From positions 1 to 44,384 of the forward strand of contig CANMLS010000041.1 of NCBI GenBank assembly GCA_947498785.1: DNA of 44,384 bases. The letters are read 5' to 3'. The DNA is from an uncultured Aquimarina sp. Lineage in GTDB: Bacteria > Bacteroidota > Bacteroidia > Flavobacteriales > Flavobacteriaceae. A program made the translations under genes and the position numbers. Shown here piece after piece: positions 1 to 8,415 of this stretch. Position 1 is the stretch's first letter, and the number at the start of each line of letters is the position of its first letter. The notes below the pieces were generated by a model. The model did no database searches, was not told the DNA's origin, and saw only the letters and a program-made list of their open reading frames with translations.

Positions 1-118
1 AATATTTTACGAAAAATCAATCGCTTCTTAATAATTAAAAATATCTTTAAACTGTCCTAAGCATTGGGAGTATCATATATATCTCCATATTGAAATGGTC
101 ATTTAGTTACTATGATTG

Positions 119-613
119 TTATTGAGGAAGCATACGTACATATCGTATAAATCCTTTGCCTTCTACTTTACCTTTAATAGTTTCAGTAGTTAATTCAAAT
201 TCTATATCATCTTTATAATATTTCTGGTCTTCTACAGCAGTTTCAAAACGAATTTTATATCCGGTATTAATCTTGTCATTTTCTATTTCGATAATACTAA
301 TTGCACGACCACCACCAGGTATAGTTGCTCCTGTAATGGCATCAATATCGGGTCGTCTTTTACCATAAAAACTCCACCATTCTGGGATATCATGATACCA
401 TTCTTCATCATCCCCCTGCACATATAATGTCTTTTGATAATTACCTTGAGCATCTAATAATGAAATAGCAATATATGCACCTTCTCCAGTATAATTAATC
501 ATTTGGATCATACATTTGTACTTTGTACTTTCTGAACCAGTGTTAAATCCAAAGATTACAAAAAGTGTAAATAGAAGTAAAGGAAATACTCTAAAAAGAA
601 GTTTGTTTTTCAT
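119..613 (-). CDS. DUF2271 family exported protein
   Basis: The 164-residue protein has a hydrophobic N-terminal leader (about residues 5-26), so it is probably periplasmic. The motif DAITGAT followed by a glycine run (residues 91-102) and the overall beta-rich pattern fit the DUF2271 family, which in other bacteria often sits beside PepSY or iron/heme uptake genes. It is the last gene of a leftward operon. Its start lies one base from the stop of the ankyrin gene upstream, so co-transcription and translational coupling are likely. The operon diverges from a TonB receptor/HmuY pair, which suggests a role in heme or iron acquisition; that role is inferred from context. No catalytic residues are known for the family. 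Family assignment is fairly sure, function is not. Confidence 0.8.
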   Translation of the reverse strand: MKNKLLFRVFPLLLFTLFVIFGFNTGSESTKYKCMIQMINYTGEGAYIAISLLDAQGNYQKTLYVQGDDEEWYHDIPEWWSFYGKRRPDIDAITGATIPGGGRAISIIEIENDKINTGYKIRFETAVEDQKYYKDDIEFELTTETIKGKVEGKGFIRYVRMLPQ

Positions 614-614
614 T

Positions 615-2015
615 TTATTTCAAAAAATTTAATACAATATTATTTTGTTTTAATAGTTCATTTTCATTGGCAAGATCAAGTACTGATTCTTCAAAATCTG
701 TTTTTATTGTTTTGTCTGCACCAATTGACAATAAATACTTAAGAATAGTATCATCTTTTGCTTGCATAGCTGCTTTATGCAGGGGAGTGATACCTTCTTT
801 GTTTTTTGCATTCACATCAATCCCCAGGGCTTTAATTTTTTTTAATAATTCTATTTCATTCTTAGATAGTGCTAGATGAAATAAAGTATTCCCATTCTCC
901 TGTATTTTCTTAATATCAAACCCTTTCTGAGTAAGTGTAGCTAGCTTTTTATCAAATTCTTCTGATTTGTTAGTATTAAATCCTTGAATTAGGTAGTAAC
1001 CAAGGTTATTTCCTTTTTTGTCTTTTACAGAAATATCGGCTCCTTTATCGAGTAAAAAAATTACAATTTCTATAGAATTTCTCGAAATGGCATTAGTCAA
1101 TGCAGATTTTCCATCTTTATCTTGTTGATTGATATCAACTCCTTTGGTTATAAAGTATTCTAAAACTGTACTATCTTTACTTTTAGAAGCCAAAGCATGC
1201 AGTGGAGTTACTCCGTTTTTTGTAGTAATATTAGGAGTAATTCCTAGTTTCTCTAAGTATTTAAATGTTGCTAAGGAGTTAGAGCTTCCTCGAGTTCCTT
1301 GACTGGCAAAGATCATAGCATTACCATTTTCTCTATTTAACCCTTTCATAGAAACTCCGTTTTTGATCAACATATTCATGAAGTCGATGTTTCCTTTTTT
1401 GGCTGCATAACTAAAAATACCATTACCGTTATCATCTGTACTATTTAGGTCAATTCCTTTAGAAACAAAATAGTTAACAAGAGTATACTTTGTAATAAAA
1501 GGAGCAACTAAAAGTAAAGCATTGGCTCCATCGTGATTTTTTTCTGTAATCACATTAGCTTCATGTTTAATACAGAAATCATAAAGTATGGTATTAGCTT
1601 GGCCGGTTACGGCTGCAAAATTTAACAAAGAATATCCATGGCTATCTATAATATCTGTTTTGGCGCCTTTGTCTATCAAAAACTGCATCATTTCCAAGTT
1701 GTTACGATAAGCGGCCCAAAAAATATAAGTTCTTCCATCATGAGTCAATTTATTAACATCATTTCCTTTTTTAGTAAGTAAATGTTTTATGGTTGCATTG
1801 TCAACCTTTTCTATTAATGCCCAAGAGACAGCGTCAAATAGATGCTGATTCAATTCAGAAGGGTTGTTGCCTTCTTTAATTTTTTGTTCTACATCAGTAA
1901 TGCTGGGATTTGTTTTCCAATACTCTCGATCTAAAAAGGCGTTATTATTTTGTGCGGATACAAAACCTATACATAATAACATGCTGATGTTTATTATTTT
2001 TTTTGAATACATCAT
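615..2015 (-). CDS. Exported ankyrin-repeat protein
   Basis: The 466-residue protein has a signal peptide (about residues 1-21, ending SAQ). From about residue 60 to 455 it is a series of ankyrin repeats, recognisable as G-x-TPLH-x-A and DIxxxDKxGxxxL blocks (for example GITPLHKAAMQ near residue 405). Ankyrin arrays bind proteins; an exported one should act in the periplasm. The gene lies 4 bases after the DUF6607 gene and 1 base before the DUF2271 gene, so the three form one transcript. The partner is unknown; given the operon, a scaffold or protective role for the heme uptake machinery is a guess. Confidence 0.85.
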   Translation of the reverse strand: MMYSKKIINISMLLCIGFVSAQNNNAFLDREYWKTNPSITDVEQKIKEGNNPSELNQHLFDAVSWALIEKVDNATIKHLLTKKGNDVNKLTHDGRTYIFWAAYRNNLEMMQFLIDKGAKTDIIDSHGYSLLNFAAVTGQANTILYDFCIKHEANVITEKNHDGANALLLVAPFITKYTLVNYFVSKGIDLNSTDDNGNGIFSYAAKKGNIDFMNMLIKNGVSMKGLNRENGNAMIFASQGTRGSSNSLATFKYLEKLGITPNITTKNGVTPLHALASKSKDSTVLEYFITKGVDINQQDKDGKSALTNAISRNSIEIVIFLLDKGADISVKDKKGNNLGYYLIQGFNTNKSEEFDKKLATLTQKGFDIKKIQENGNTLFHLALSKNEIELLKKIKALGIDVNAKNKEGITPLHKAAMQAKDDTILKYLLSIGADKTIKTDFEESVLDLANENELLKQNNIVLNFLK

Positions 2016-2019
2016 TTTA

Positions 2020-2922
2020 TTATTTTTTTATAAAAGATTCTATCACCTTTGCGATATCATTTTTTTGAGTATAATCTTCTGAGAATAAGTGTTTGTATAG
2101 TGCTTTATTATCAACTTTGGCTTCTAAAGATAAATTCGTATTTCTGCCATAGACTTCATCCCATTTGTTTCGTACTAATGCCCATTTTTCCTGATGCTTT
2201 TTCCACCAATCAGCAGCAGCTTTACATTTACTATCATCTACTTTAATATAGGTATTATATCCTTTTTCTTTGGCTAGTACAATAGGTTCTTTTCCTTCTT
2301 CATAAATCACTTTGTCATTATCTTGATCATGCACCCAGCCTTTACTGGTGATTTCATGTCTATTTCCTCTAACCGTCAAATTATAATCACTTCTTTTGGT
2401 ATATTCTCGTCTAGGCAAAGGAGCATTAGTTGTGTTCTCCCAAAAACTTTTACCGTCTACATGTACCCATGTTGCAGAACCTTCATATCTTGGGCTATCA
2501 TCAACTTGATATACTTTTTGAGTCCATTGTCCTTTTACAACAGATTTGGGTTTGTTTTCATATTTCCAGGTGTTATTAGTATTAAACATATAAAAATCGG
2601 TGTTTTCATAAATCCAATCTTGTCTCCAATGCTTAACTATGTAGGGCTCTGATGGATTTCCAACCTGAAGTAAATGCTGAATGGAAACCTTGTCTTTTTC
2701 ATCAACAATCAGTTGAGCCCACTCTAAGCCCTTATCTGTCTTTGTTTTTGATGGTTTATATAAAGAATCTTTACTATACTGAAAAGTTTCGGCAAAATTA
2801 AATGTTACTTCAAAACAGCCGCACATGCTTTTAATAGCATCAATGTCTTTTGTCTTTTTATTCTGAGCATTTAGGATAAGAATACTAAAAATTCCAAATA
2901 CTATAGAAGGTATTGATTTCAT
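2020..2922 (-). CDS. DUF6607 family exported protein
   Basis: The 300-residue protein begins with a short signal peptide (about 1-19, ending NAQ). The mature N-terminus carries a CGCFEVTFNFAETF segment (Cys34, Cys36), and the middle is rich in Trp and Tyr. This matches the DUF6607 proteins found in Bacteroidota, which I recall mainly beside HmuY-like and TonB receptor genes. The biochemical role is unknown; the conserved Cys pair and aromatic residues could contact heme or metal, which is inference. It is first in the leftward operon with the ankyrin and DUF2271 genes. Only about 95 bases separate it from the divergent TonB receptor, so the two operons may share one control region. Confidence 0.8.
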   Translation of the reverse strand: MKSIPSIVFGIFSILILNAQNKKTKDIDAIKSMCGCFEVTFNFAETFQYSKDSLYKPSKTKTDKGLEWAQLIVDEKDKVSIQHLLQVGNPSEPYIVKHWRQDWIYENTDFYMFNTNNTWKYENKPKSVVKGQWTQKVYQVDDSPRYEGSATWVHVDGKSFWENTTNAPLPRREYTKRSDYNLTVRGNRHEITSKGWVHDQDNDKVIYEEGKEPIVLAKEKGYNTYIKVDDSKCKAAADWWKKHQEKWALVRNKWDEVYGRNTNLSLEAKVDNKALYKHLFSEDYTQKNDIAKVIESFIKK

Positions 2923-3018
2923 TATTTAATAATTTGATGTGAATAATTTTTACAAAATTAATTAATTTTATTTAGATTGAATTAAAATAAGATATATATT
3001 TGCTGAAAATTATTAAGA
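2923..3018. promoter_or_regulatory. Divergent promoter region of heme-uptake operons
   Basis: This 96-base gap separates two divergent operons and must hold both promoters. On the + strand TATATTTG at 2995-3002 matches the Bacteroidota -7 element TAnnTTTG, and it lies 17 bases before the receptor start. The nearest TTG (2977-2979) is closer than the usual -33 spacing, so the match is partial. No clear Fur-type palindrome was recognised. Confidence 0.4.
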
Positions 3019-5163
3019 ATGAATCTAAATAGGGGGAAGTTTTTGTTTTACTTTTTAATTTTTTACTTCAATTTCATAATAGCACAGAAAAAAGAAGTAG
3101 AAAAGGACTCAGTAAAGACAGAGAAATTAGAGGAAGTAATTGTAACTGGTCAATACTCACCTCAATCGATTAAAAAATCGGTTTTTGAAGTAAAAGTCAT
3201 TAGTCGAGCACAAATAGAACAACAAGCGGGTAATAATCTTGCGGATGTATTAAATCAAACATTAAATATAAATATTATTCCAAATGCGTCTTCAGGAAAA
3301 TCTTCTGTGCAGCTATTTGGTTTAGATGGTCAGTATTTTAAAATATTGATCGATAACATTCCTGTAATTAATGATGAAGGTTTAGGAAATAATACAGATT
3401 TAACTCAGATAAACTTAGATGATATACAACAAATAGAAATTGTAGAAGGTTCTATGGGAGTACAATATGGAGCGAATGCAGTTTCTGGTGTTATTAATAT
3501 CATCACAAAAAAGAATGCAAAGTATAAATGGGAGATTACTCCTTATATACAAGAAGAGACAGTTGGAGATGAATATGCCCTTTTTGACGAGGGAAGGCAT
3601 ATACAGTCACTAAGAATCGGTCATAAAATTTCAAACAAATGGTACACAAATGCAATTTATACCAGAAATGATTTTGCTGGCTATTGGAGTGATAAAAAAG
3701 GAAAAAACCATGAATTAGATGATGGTAGAAGAGGGTATTTATGGTTGCCTAAACTACAGAATACAGCCAAGGCTTTATTAAGTTTTAAAGGGAATAACAA
3801 TTTTAGATCCTTTTATAAATTTGAATATTTTAATGAGCGTATTGACCGGTTTTCAGAACAAGTAAACCTTAATTTTAATCCATCTACACAAACCAATGAC
3901 CCAATTGGGGATGATGATATTTTTAAATCAGAACGTTTTTATCACCATCTTAACTTTTTAGGAAAATGGAAAACAAGTTTTAATTATGATATTTCTTTAT
4001 CATATCAACAACAGAAAAGGAATGTTGAAACTTTTAGGTATAGAATTAGGTCAAGAGAAAAATTTGATATAGAAAAATTTGAATTTGAATCTCGAAAAGT
4101 GCTCTATTCTAAAGGGAATTTTAGTAATTTTTTACAGAATAAGTCTTTTGATTTTCAACTGGGTTATGAAGTAAACCAGATTAATGGGTATGCATCTAGT
4201 GTCTCAGGAAGCTTTGATGGGGAAAATATAAAAAGAGAACTAGGGTCTTATGATGTATTTAGTTCTGCAGAGGTTTATTTTAATGATAAATTTTCTATTC
4301 GACCCGGAGCAAGGTTGCTTACATCTTCTGTATTTAAAGCTCAAGCGGCCATATCACTAAGTACTAAGTATAATTTTGCAAATGGTTTAGAATTAAGAGG
4401 AGTAGTAGGGTCTTCACCCAGATTACCAAATTATGCAGAGCTATATACCTATTTTGTAGATGCAAATCATGACGTAAGGGGTAATGAAAACTTAAAGCCA
4501 GAACAAGGTTATTCTATTTTCTTACATCTAAAAAAGAATTTTGATCTTGGAAGTGATGATAGTTTTAAAATGCTAAATAAACTTTCTCTAAACTACCTCA
4601 ATGTATCTGATAGGATAGAATTAAGTGTAGTAAATCAGGCACCCCTACAATTCGAATATATAAATATTGATTCTTACCGAACCATTGGTGCATTTTTTAA
4701 TAACACTGTGCAGTATAAGAATTTAAATGCCAGTTTTGGGATAGGTTTTGCAGGAGAATCAAAAGTATTAGATAGTAGAGTTTTACATGATGATGATTAT
4801 TTATACAGAGTACAAGTAAATGCAAATGCAGCGTATCATGTTAAACCTCTTGGTATGGTGTTTTCAACATATTTTAAATATAACGGTCCATCTCAACAAT
4901 TTGTGCAAAAACAAAACGAAAATAATGAAACTCTATTAGTAAGAGGAGAGCAAGATGGTTATAGTTGGTTAGACGCTTCTATCCGTAAAGATTTTTGGAA
5001 TAAAAAAATACAATTGACATTTGGGTCTCGTAATCTTTTTGACGTAACCCAGATAAATACCACTGCTGTTGAAGGTGGTGCACATTCAGGACCACCATCT
5101 ACAATTTTGTTAGGTTATGGGAGGTCATATTTTTTAAAACTAGTGTATAATCTTAATTTTTAA
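3019..5163 (+). CDS. TonB-dependent outer-membrane receptor, heme/hemophore type
   Basis: At 714 residues it has the normal length of a TonB-dependent transporter. A signal peptide (1-22) is followed by a TonB-box-like EEVIVTG (38-44), a plug domain with typical IDNIPVINDEG and VEGSMGVQYGANAVSGVINIITKK segments (about 50-165), and a long beta-barrel. The barrel contains the SPRLPNYAELYTYF and NENLKPEQGYSIF signatures and ends in an aromatic (NLNF). It lacks the N-terminal carboxypeptidase-like domain of SusC proteins. The next gene, 13 bases on, is an HmuY-like lipoprotein, so heme capture and import, as in HmuR/HmuY, is the best reading. The exact ligand cannot be proven here. Confidence 0.9.
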   Translation: MNLNRGKFLFYFLIFYFNFIIAQKKEVEKDSVKTEKLEEVIVTGQYSPQSIKKSVFEVKVISRAQIEQQAGNNLADVLNQTLNINIIPNASSGKSSVQLFGLDGQYFKILIDNIPVINDEGLGNNTDLTQINLDDIQQIEIVEGSMGVQYGANAVSGVINIITKKNAKYKWEITPYIQEETVGDEYALFDEGRHIQSLRIGHKISNKWYTNAIYTRNDFAGYWSDKKGKNHELDDGRRGYLWLPKLQNTAKALLSFKGNNNFRSFYKFEYFNERIDRFSEQVNLNFNPSTQTNDPIGDDDIFKSERFYHHLNFLGKWKTSFNYDISLSYQQQKRNVETFRYRIRSREKFDIEKFEFESRKVLYSKGNFSNFLQNKSFDFQLGYEVNQINGYASSVSGSFDGENIKRELGSYDVFSSAEVYFNDKFSIRPGARLLTSSVFKAQAAISLSTKYNFANGLELRGVVGSSPRLPNYAELYTYFVDANHDVRGNENLKPEQGYSIFLHLKKNFDLGSDDSFKMLNKLSLNYLNVSDRIELSVVNQAPLQFEYINIDSYRTIGAFFNNTVQYKNLNASFGIGFAGESKVLDSRVLHDDDYLYRVQVNANAAYHVKPLGMVFSTYFKYNGPSQQFVQKQNENNETLLVRGEQDGYSWLDASIRKDFWNKKIQLTFGSRNLFDVTQINTTAVEGGAHSGPPSTILLGYGRSYFLKLVYNLNF

Positions 5164-5176
5164 TTGACAAGTCAAA

Positions 5177-6598
5177 ATGAAAACGAATTTATTTTTTATT
5201 AAAACATTACTACTGCTATTTATAGTAAGTGGATGCAGTAGTGATGATGATACAACAATACAAGAGTTTGCTGTAGCATTTGAAAATCCCTCTTTAAGTT
5301 TTTCAACAACAGATGAAAACAAAGAAGTAAAGATTGTTTTTTCACGAACAGCTTCTGAAGCAGGAACAGTTACTGTAAATTACACTTTGAATAATGCTGT
5401 TTACGGGGATGATGCAGACTTTACCACTGTACCTTCTGGAGAAACAGGGACGATAACCATTGCATTTAACCAAGGAGATAGTGGTGTTGGTTTTACCTTT
5501 AATAAATTAAAAAACCCAATTGAGGGAGTGGCAAAAGAGGTTAGTTTTTCTATTGCCGCAGTAAGTGTTCCTAACGGTACAGTAAGCGGAAATACTAATT
5601 TAGCAGTAAGCTTTACAGAATCAGCAGCATTAGGAGGAACAATTTCGCCTAAAATTGGGGGACATAATGAGCCAAACCAAGTATATATAGATTTGAGTTC
5701 TCAATCTCAAGTTGATGTAAAAAGAGATAGTTGGGATCTTGGCTTTTATGGAGGAGATGAATTTAGAGTTAGAATAAATGGAGCGATATACATGGGAGCT
5801 GCCCAGTTAGATGCTACTGATATTAATACAATACAAGAAGCAGATGTAACTGCTTTAAAAGACCTCATAGTAACAGGTGCCCCAAATACAGCACAATATG
5901 TTGATGATCCTACAGGAGATATTACAAAAACTGTAATAGCAGAAGTATCTGCAAATGAAGCTGAAAACAAAGTATATCTTTTGAAATTAGGGTTTGAAAT
6001 AAGTACTAAAATCCCAGAAAAGGTTGGAGATGTAGAAATAGAAGGAGATTTAAGAGGTTGGAAAAAAATTCGAATACTACGAGATGGTAATAATTATGTA
6101 TTACAACATGCAGATATTGATGCAACAACTTTTGAGGAAATTACTATAACAAAAGATAGTGATTACAACTTCAAATTTTTCAGCTTCAATACAAATTCTC
6201 TTGTGGATATAGAACCTAAAAAAGATAAATGGGATTTAAACTTTACAGTCTTTACCAATGTACTTAATTTTGGACCAGGAACTCTACCAGGAGCATATGG
6301 ATTTTCTGATTTTGTAGTAACAAACCTAAAAGGAGGGGCAAATTCTTATATGGTGTCCACAGATGATTTTAAATATGATGATTTTGCATTAGCCAATGTT
6401 GCAAATGATCAATTTGTAGCAGATCAAAGAGGAATTGGAAGTAATTGGAGAACTTTACCTGGTGCAATTCTTAAGGATGATAAATTCTTTGTTTTAAAAG
6501 ATGCTGATGGGAATTTTTACAAGATACGATTCAATGCGCTTACCGATGACAGAGGTATACGAGGGAATCCTAAATTTGAATATGCTTTACTTAAGTAA
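5177..6598 (+). CDS. HmuY-like heme-binding lipoprotein
   Basis: The 473-residue protein has a lipoprotein signal with lipobox Cys at residue 20 (IVSGC). Next comes a beta-sandwich region resembling Calx-beta repeats (about 33-147). The C-terminal part is an HmuY family domain, seen in the DSWDLGFYGGDEFRVRING segment near residue 183 and the KDKWDLNFTVFTN segment near 349. HmuY proteins are surface lipoproteins that take heme from host or environmental hemoproteins and pass it to a TonB receptor. The receptor gene lies 13 bases upstream, so they form one operon. It is longer than the roughly 200-residue classical HmuY because of the extra N-terminal domain. Confidence 0.85.
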   Translation: MKTNLFFIKTLLLLFIVSGCSSDDDTTIQEFAVAFENPSLSFSTTDENKEVKIVFSRTASEAGTVTVNYTLNNAVYGDDADFTTVPSGETGTITIAFNQGDSGVGFTFNKLKNPIEGVAKEVSFSIAAVSVPNGTVSGNTNLAVSFTESAALGGTISPKIGGHNEPNQVYIDLSSQSQVDVKRDSWDLGFYGGDEFRVRINGAIYMGAAQLDATDINTIQEADVTALKDLIVTGAPNTAQYVDDPTGDITKTVIAEVSANEAENKVYLLKLGFEISTKIPEKVGDVEIEGDLRGWKKIRILRDGNNYVLQHADIDATTFEEITITKDSDYNFKFFSFNTNSLVDIEPKKDKWDLNFTVFTNVLNFGPGTLPGAYGFSDFVVTNLKGGANSYMVSTDDFKYDDFALANVANDQFVADQRGIGSNWRTLPGAILKDDKFFVLKDADGNFYKIRFNALTDDRGIRGNPKFEYALLK

Positions 6599-6642
6599 TA
6601 AAATGTGTGTTTTGTTTTATAAGTAGGATTGCCTTAAAAAAG

Positions 6643-6673
6643 CTCTTTGTGTCTTTTGATACAGAGAGTTTTA
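6643..6673 (+). terminator. Terminator of receptor/HmuY operon
   Basis: About 45 bases after the HmuY stop, an 11-bp stem with two G-U pairs and a TTTT loop runs from CTCTTTGTGTC (6643-6653) to GATACAGAGAG (6658-6668) and is followed by TTTTAG. The position and T tract fit a rho-independent terminator. Confidence 0.6.
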
Positions 6674-6734
6674 GTGTTATTGTAGTTTTTTTAATTAATA
6701 GAACTTCCAGAAACTCTGTCTCGGGTGTCGCATA

Positions 6735-7185
6735 AAGATATTCATATATTTGTGTTAATGAGTGATCATATTCACAAAAGCTACAACAAAATATTGATTT
6801 TATAGCATTTTGTTTGCTCTAGATATATAGGACAAAAATGTAGAGTAATACAGTTTCAAAGATTTTTAAAGATGTTTATTTGTAGATTGATGAACAATAT
6901 GAGATTCGTTTTGTTGAAATAGGATAAGAAGGGGATCATGCTCATTTCTGATTCAAAACATTCAGATGACTGCTCCAAAAAAATAATCAGAACAGTCAAA
7001 AGAATTAGGGCAAAAGAATTTTTTCGATTTCACTTTAAAGGATAAGCTGATGCTTTGGGATTGGGATATTTTTAAAGGAGTGGTTATTATGTAAATATGG
7101 TAAGATAAAATACAAATAAAGAAGTACCTTCAGAATCAAGGAAATTCAAAATATACCAAGTAGGACCAAAATTAGCTTAAATTAT
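6735..7185 (+). pseudogene. IS200/IS605-type TnpA transposase relic
   Basis: Translation across several frames gives ordered pieces of an IS200-like Y1 transposase: IDEQYEIRFVEIG, then EGDHAHF (the HxH metal motif appears as HAH), then IQMTAPKKIIRTVKRIRAKEF, then RSGYYVNMV and KEVPSE. They follow the family order (EIRYeikFlEIG, DHVHFLVQ, KIVRxIKSxTAREIF, SGYfVnTVG), but in-frame stops and at least two frameshifts interrupt them, so the gene is dead. It fills most of the 600-base gap between the HmuY gene and the methyltransferase. No terminal hairpins were assigned. Confidence 0.75.
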
Positions 7186-7211
7186 TTTGATACTGTAACG
7201 GGCAGAGTTGT

Positions 7212-7868
7212 TCATTTCTTTTTGAATATGAAAATACTATATTTTCGATGTACCATCTCTCCAGTTTTACTTTCTACATACTCAGATTTATTTTCAATGT
7301 TAACTACTTTGAAACCTGCAGATATCACTAAATGTTTTACTACGTCTTTGTCAAAAAGTGAAAAAACTGAATTTGTAAAAGGTAAATTTTTCATGAATTC
7401 TTTATCTACAAAGGTAAGGGTGAAAATTCCTTCGGGTTTTAAGACTCTATACATTTCTTCTAGAAAAATACTTGGTTTTTTCCAAAAATAAATAGTATTT
7501 ACTGTCAATATACGATCAAAAAAATTGACTACATATGAAATTTTGTTTCCATCATAACTTTGAAATAAAGCTTTATTATTTTTTACATATTCATGATTAA
7601 TACGTATAGCTTCATTAACCATTGTTTTTGATAATTCAAAACCAAAATATTTTATACCTTTTGCGGTTTGCATAATGTCATTAAGGTGTTCGCAATTTCC
7701 GTGACCAATTTCTAAAACTTTATTATTATTTTGTAGGTGTAATGCTATAATAGAGTTCATGATCATTCCTTTATTGCTATCACTCATTTGCTTACCTAAA
7801 TTAACTCCAACTTCTCCATTAGGACACATTAGCTGTTGTGCTAACTGATCTAATTCTACTTTATTCAT
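7212..7868 (-). CDS. Class I SAM-dependent methyltransferase
   Basis: The 218-residue protein carries the SAM-binding motif I VLEIGHGNCEH (residues 51-61, with GHGN instead of the common GCG). A motif like INTIYFWKKPSIFLEEMYRVLKPEGIF (around 125-150) is typical of Methyltransf_11 enzymes. It has no signal peptide, so it is cytosolic. The substrate cannot be predicted. It stands alone, with an IS200 relic after it and a 550-base gap before it, so no operon partner helps. Confidence 0.8.
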   Translation of the reverse strand: MNKVELDQLAQQLMCPNGEVGVNLGKQMSDSNKGMIMNSIIALHLQNNNKVLEIGHGNCEHLNDIMQTAKGIKYFGFELSKTMVNEAIRINHEYVKNNKALFQSYDGNKISYVVNFFDRILTVNTIYFWKKPSIFLEEMYRVLKPEGIFTLTFVDKEFMKNLPFTNSVFSLFDKDVVKHLVISAGFKVVNIENKSEYVESKTGEMVHRKYSIFIFKKK

Positions 7869-8340
7869 TGTTTATTATTTATATAGTTATTGTTTGGGAT
7901 AATATTGTTTATATGATTTCTCGCGATTTTTAAGTGATAGGTACATACGCTGATCACTGATTTAAAACCTAATAAAAAGAGTTCATTATTAAGTAAATAT
8001 GATTTATTATTTTTATTTAGAATTAATAAAAATAATATCTGATTGAAACTTCATTAAAAAACTCCATATATGAAAGCTAAATGTTACATATTCATTAGTC
8101 GTGGGTGCATTTTCTATAATAATTTCTGTATTAAATGGTATTGTAATTGGTGACTGGGTTTTTATAACATTTATAGAAGCACTATATTATATAGCTTCAA
8201 TAGTTTTTTTTGGTTAATAACAGAAATAAATGTCTTGTATATTTTTTAATTGCTTAAAAAAGTGAAGAGAAGAACAAAAAATGATGATTGATGTATTATT
8301 ATATTTAAAACCTTGAATTTCTGATTTATATGGTTTTAAC
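7869..8340. other. Intergenic gap with an AT-only inverted repeat
   Basis: No gene was recognised. A perfect 12-bp A/T-only inverted repeat (8006-8017 and 8025-8036) is probably chance or a weak terminator. On the + strand an open hydrophobic stretch (about 8074-8217) reads like two membrane segments but has no ATG or recognisable relative; it may be a gene relic. Confidence 0.35.
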
Positions 8341-8371
8341 AAAAAAGGAAGCCATTAAAGCTTCCTTTTTT
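8341..8371 (-). terminator. Terminator of glycosyltransferase gene
   Basis: A perfect 12-bp inverted repeat (AAAAAAGGAAGC at 8341-8352 and GCTTCCTTTTTT at 8360-8371) with a 7-base loop lies 45 bases after the glycosyltransferase stop. On either strand the stem ends in a T run, so it can stop transcription in both directions. Confidence 0.85.
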
Positions 8372-8415
8372 AAAACACATTAATTTTTAATAATTGGAAT
8401 AGTCTAATTGTATAA

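Noticed and set aside
3415..3600. Minus-strand ORF within the TonB receptor gene
   Set aside because: It lies opposite a clearly conserved plug domain and has no start context or family; it is a shadow frame.
5140..5970. Minus-strand ORFs across the HmuY-like gene
   Set aside because: The + strand product has a lipobox and an HmuY domain, so the opposite frames are chance.
8074..8217. Short hydrophobic open stretch in the gap before the glycosyltransferase terminator
   Set aside because: No start codon, ribosome site or family was found; kept only as a note in the intergenic entry.
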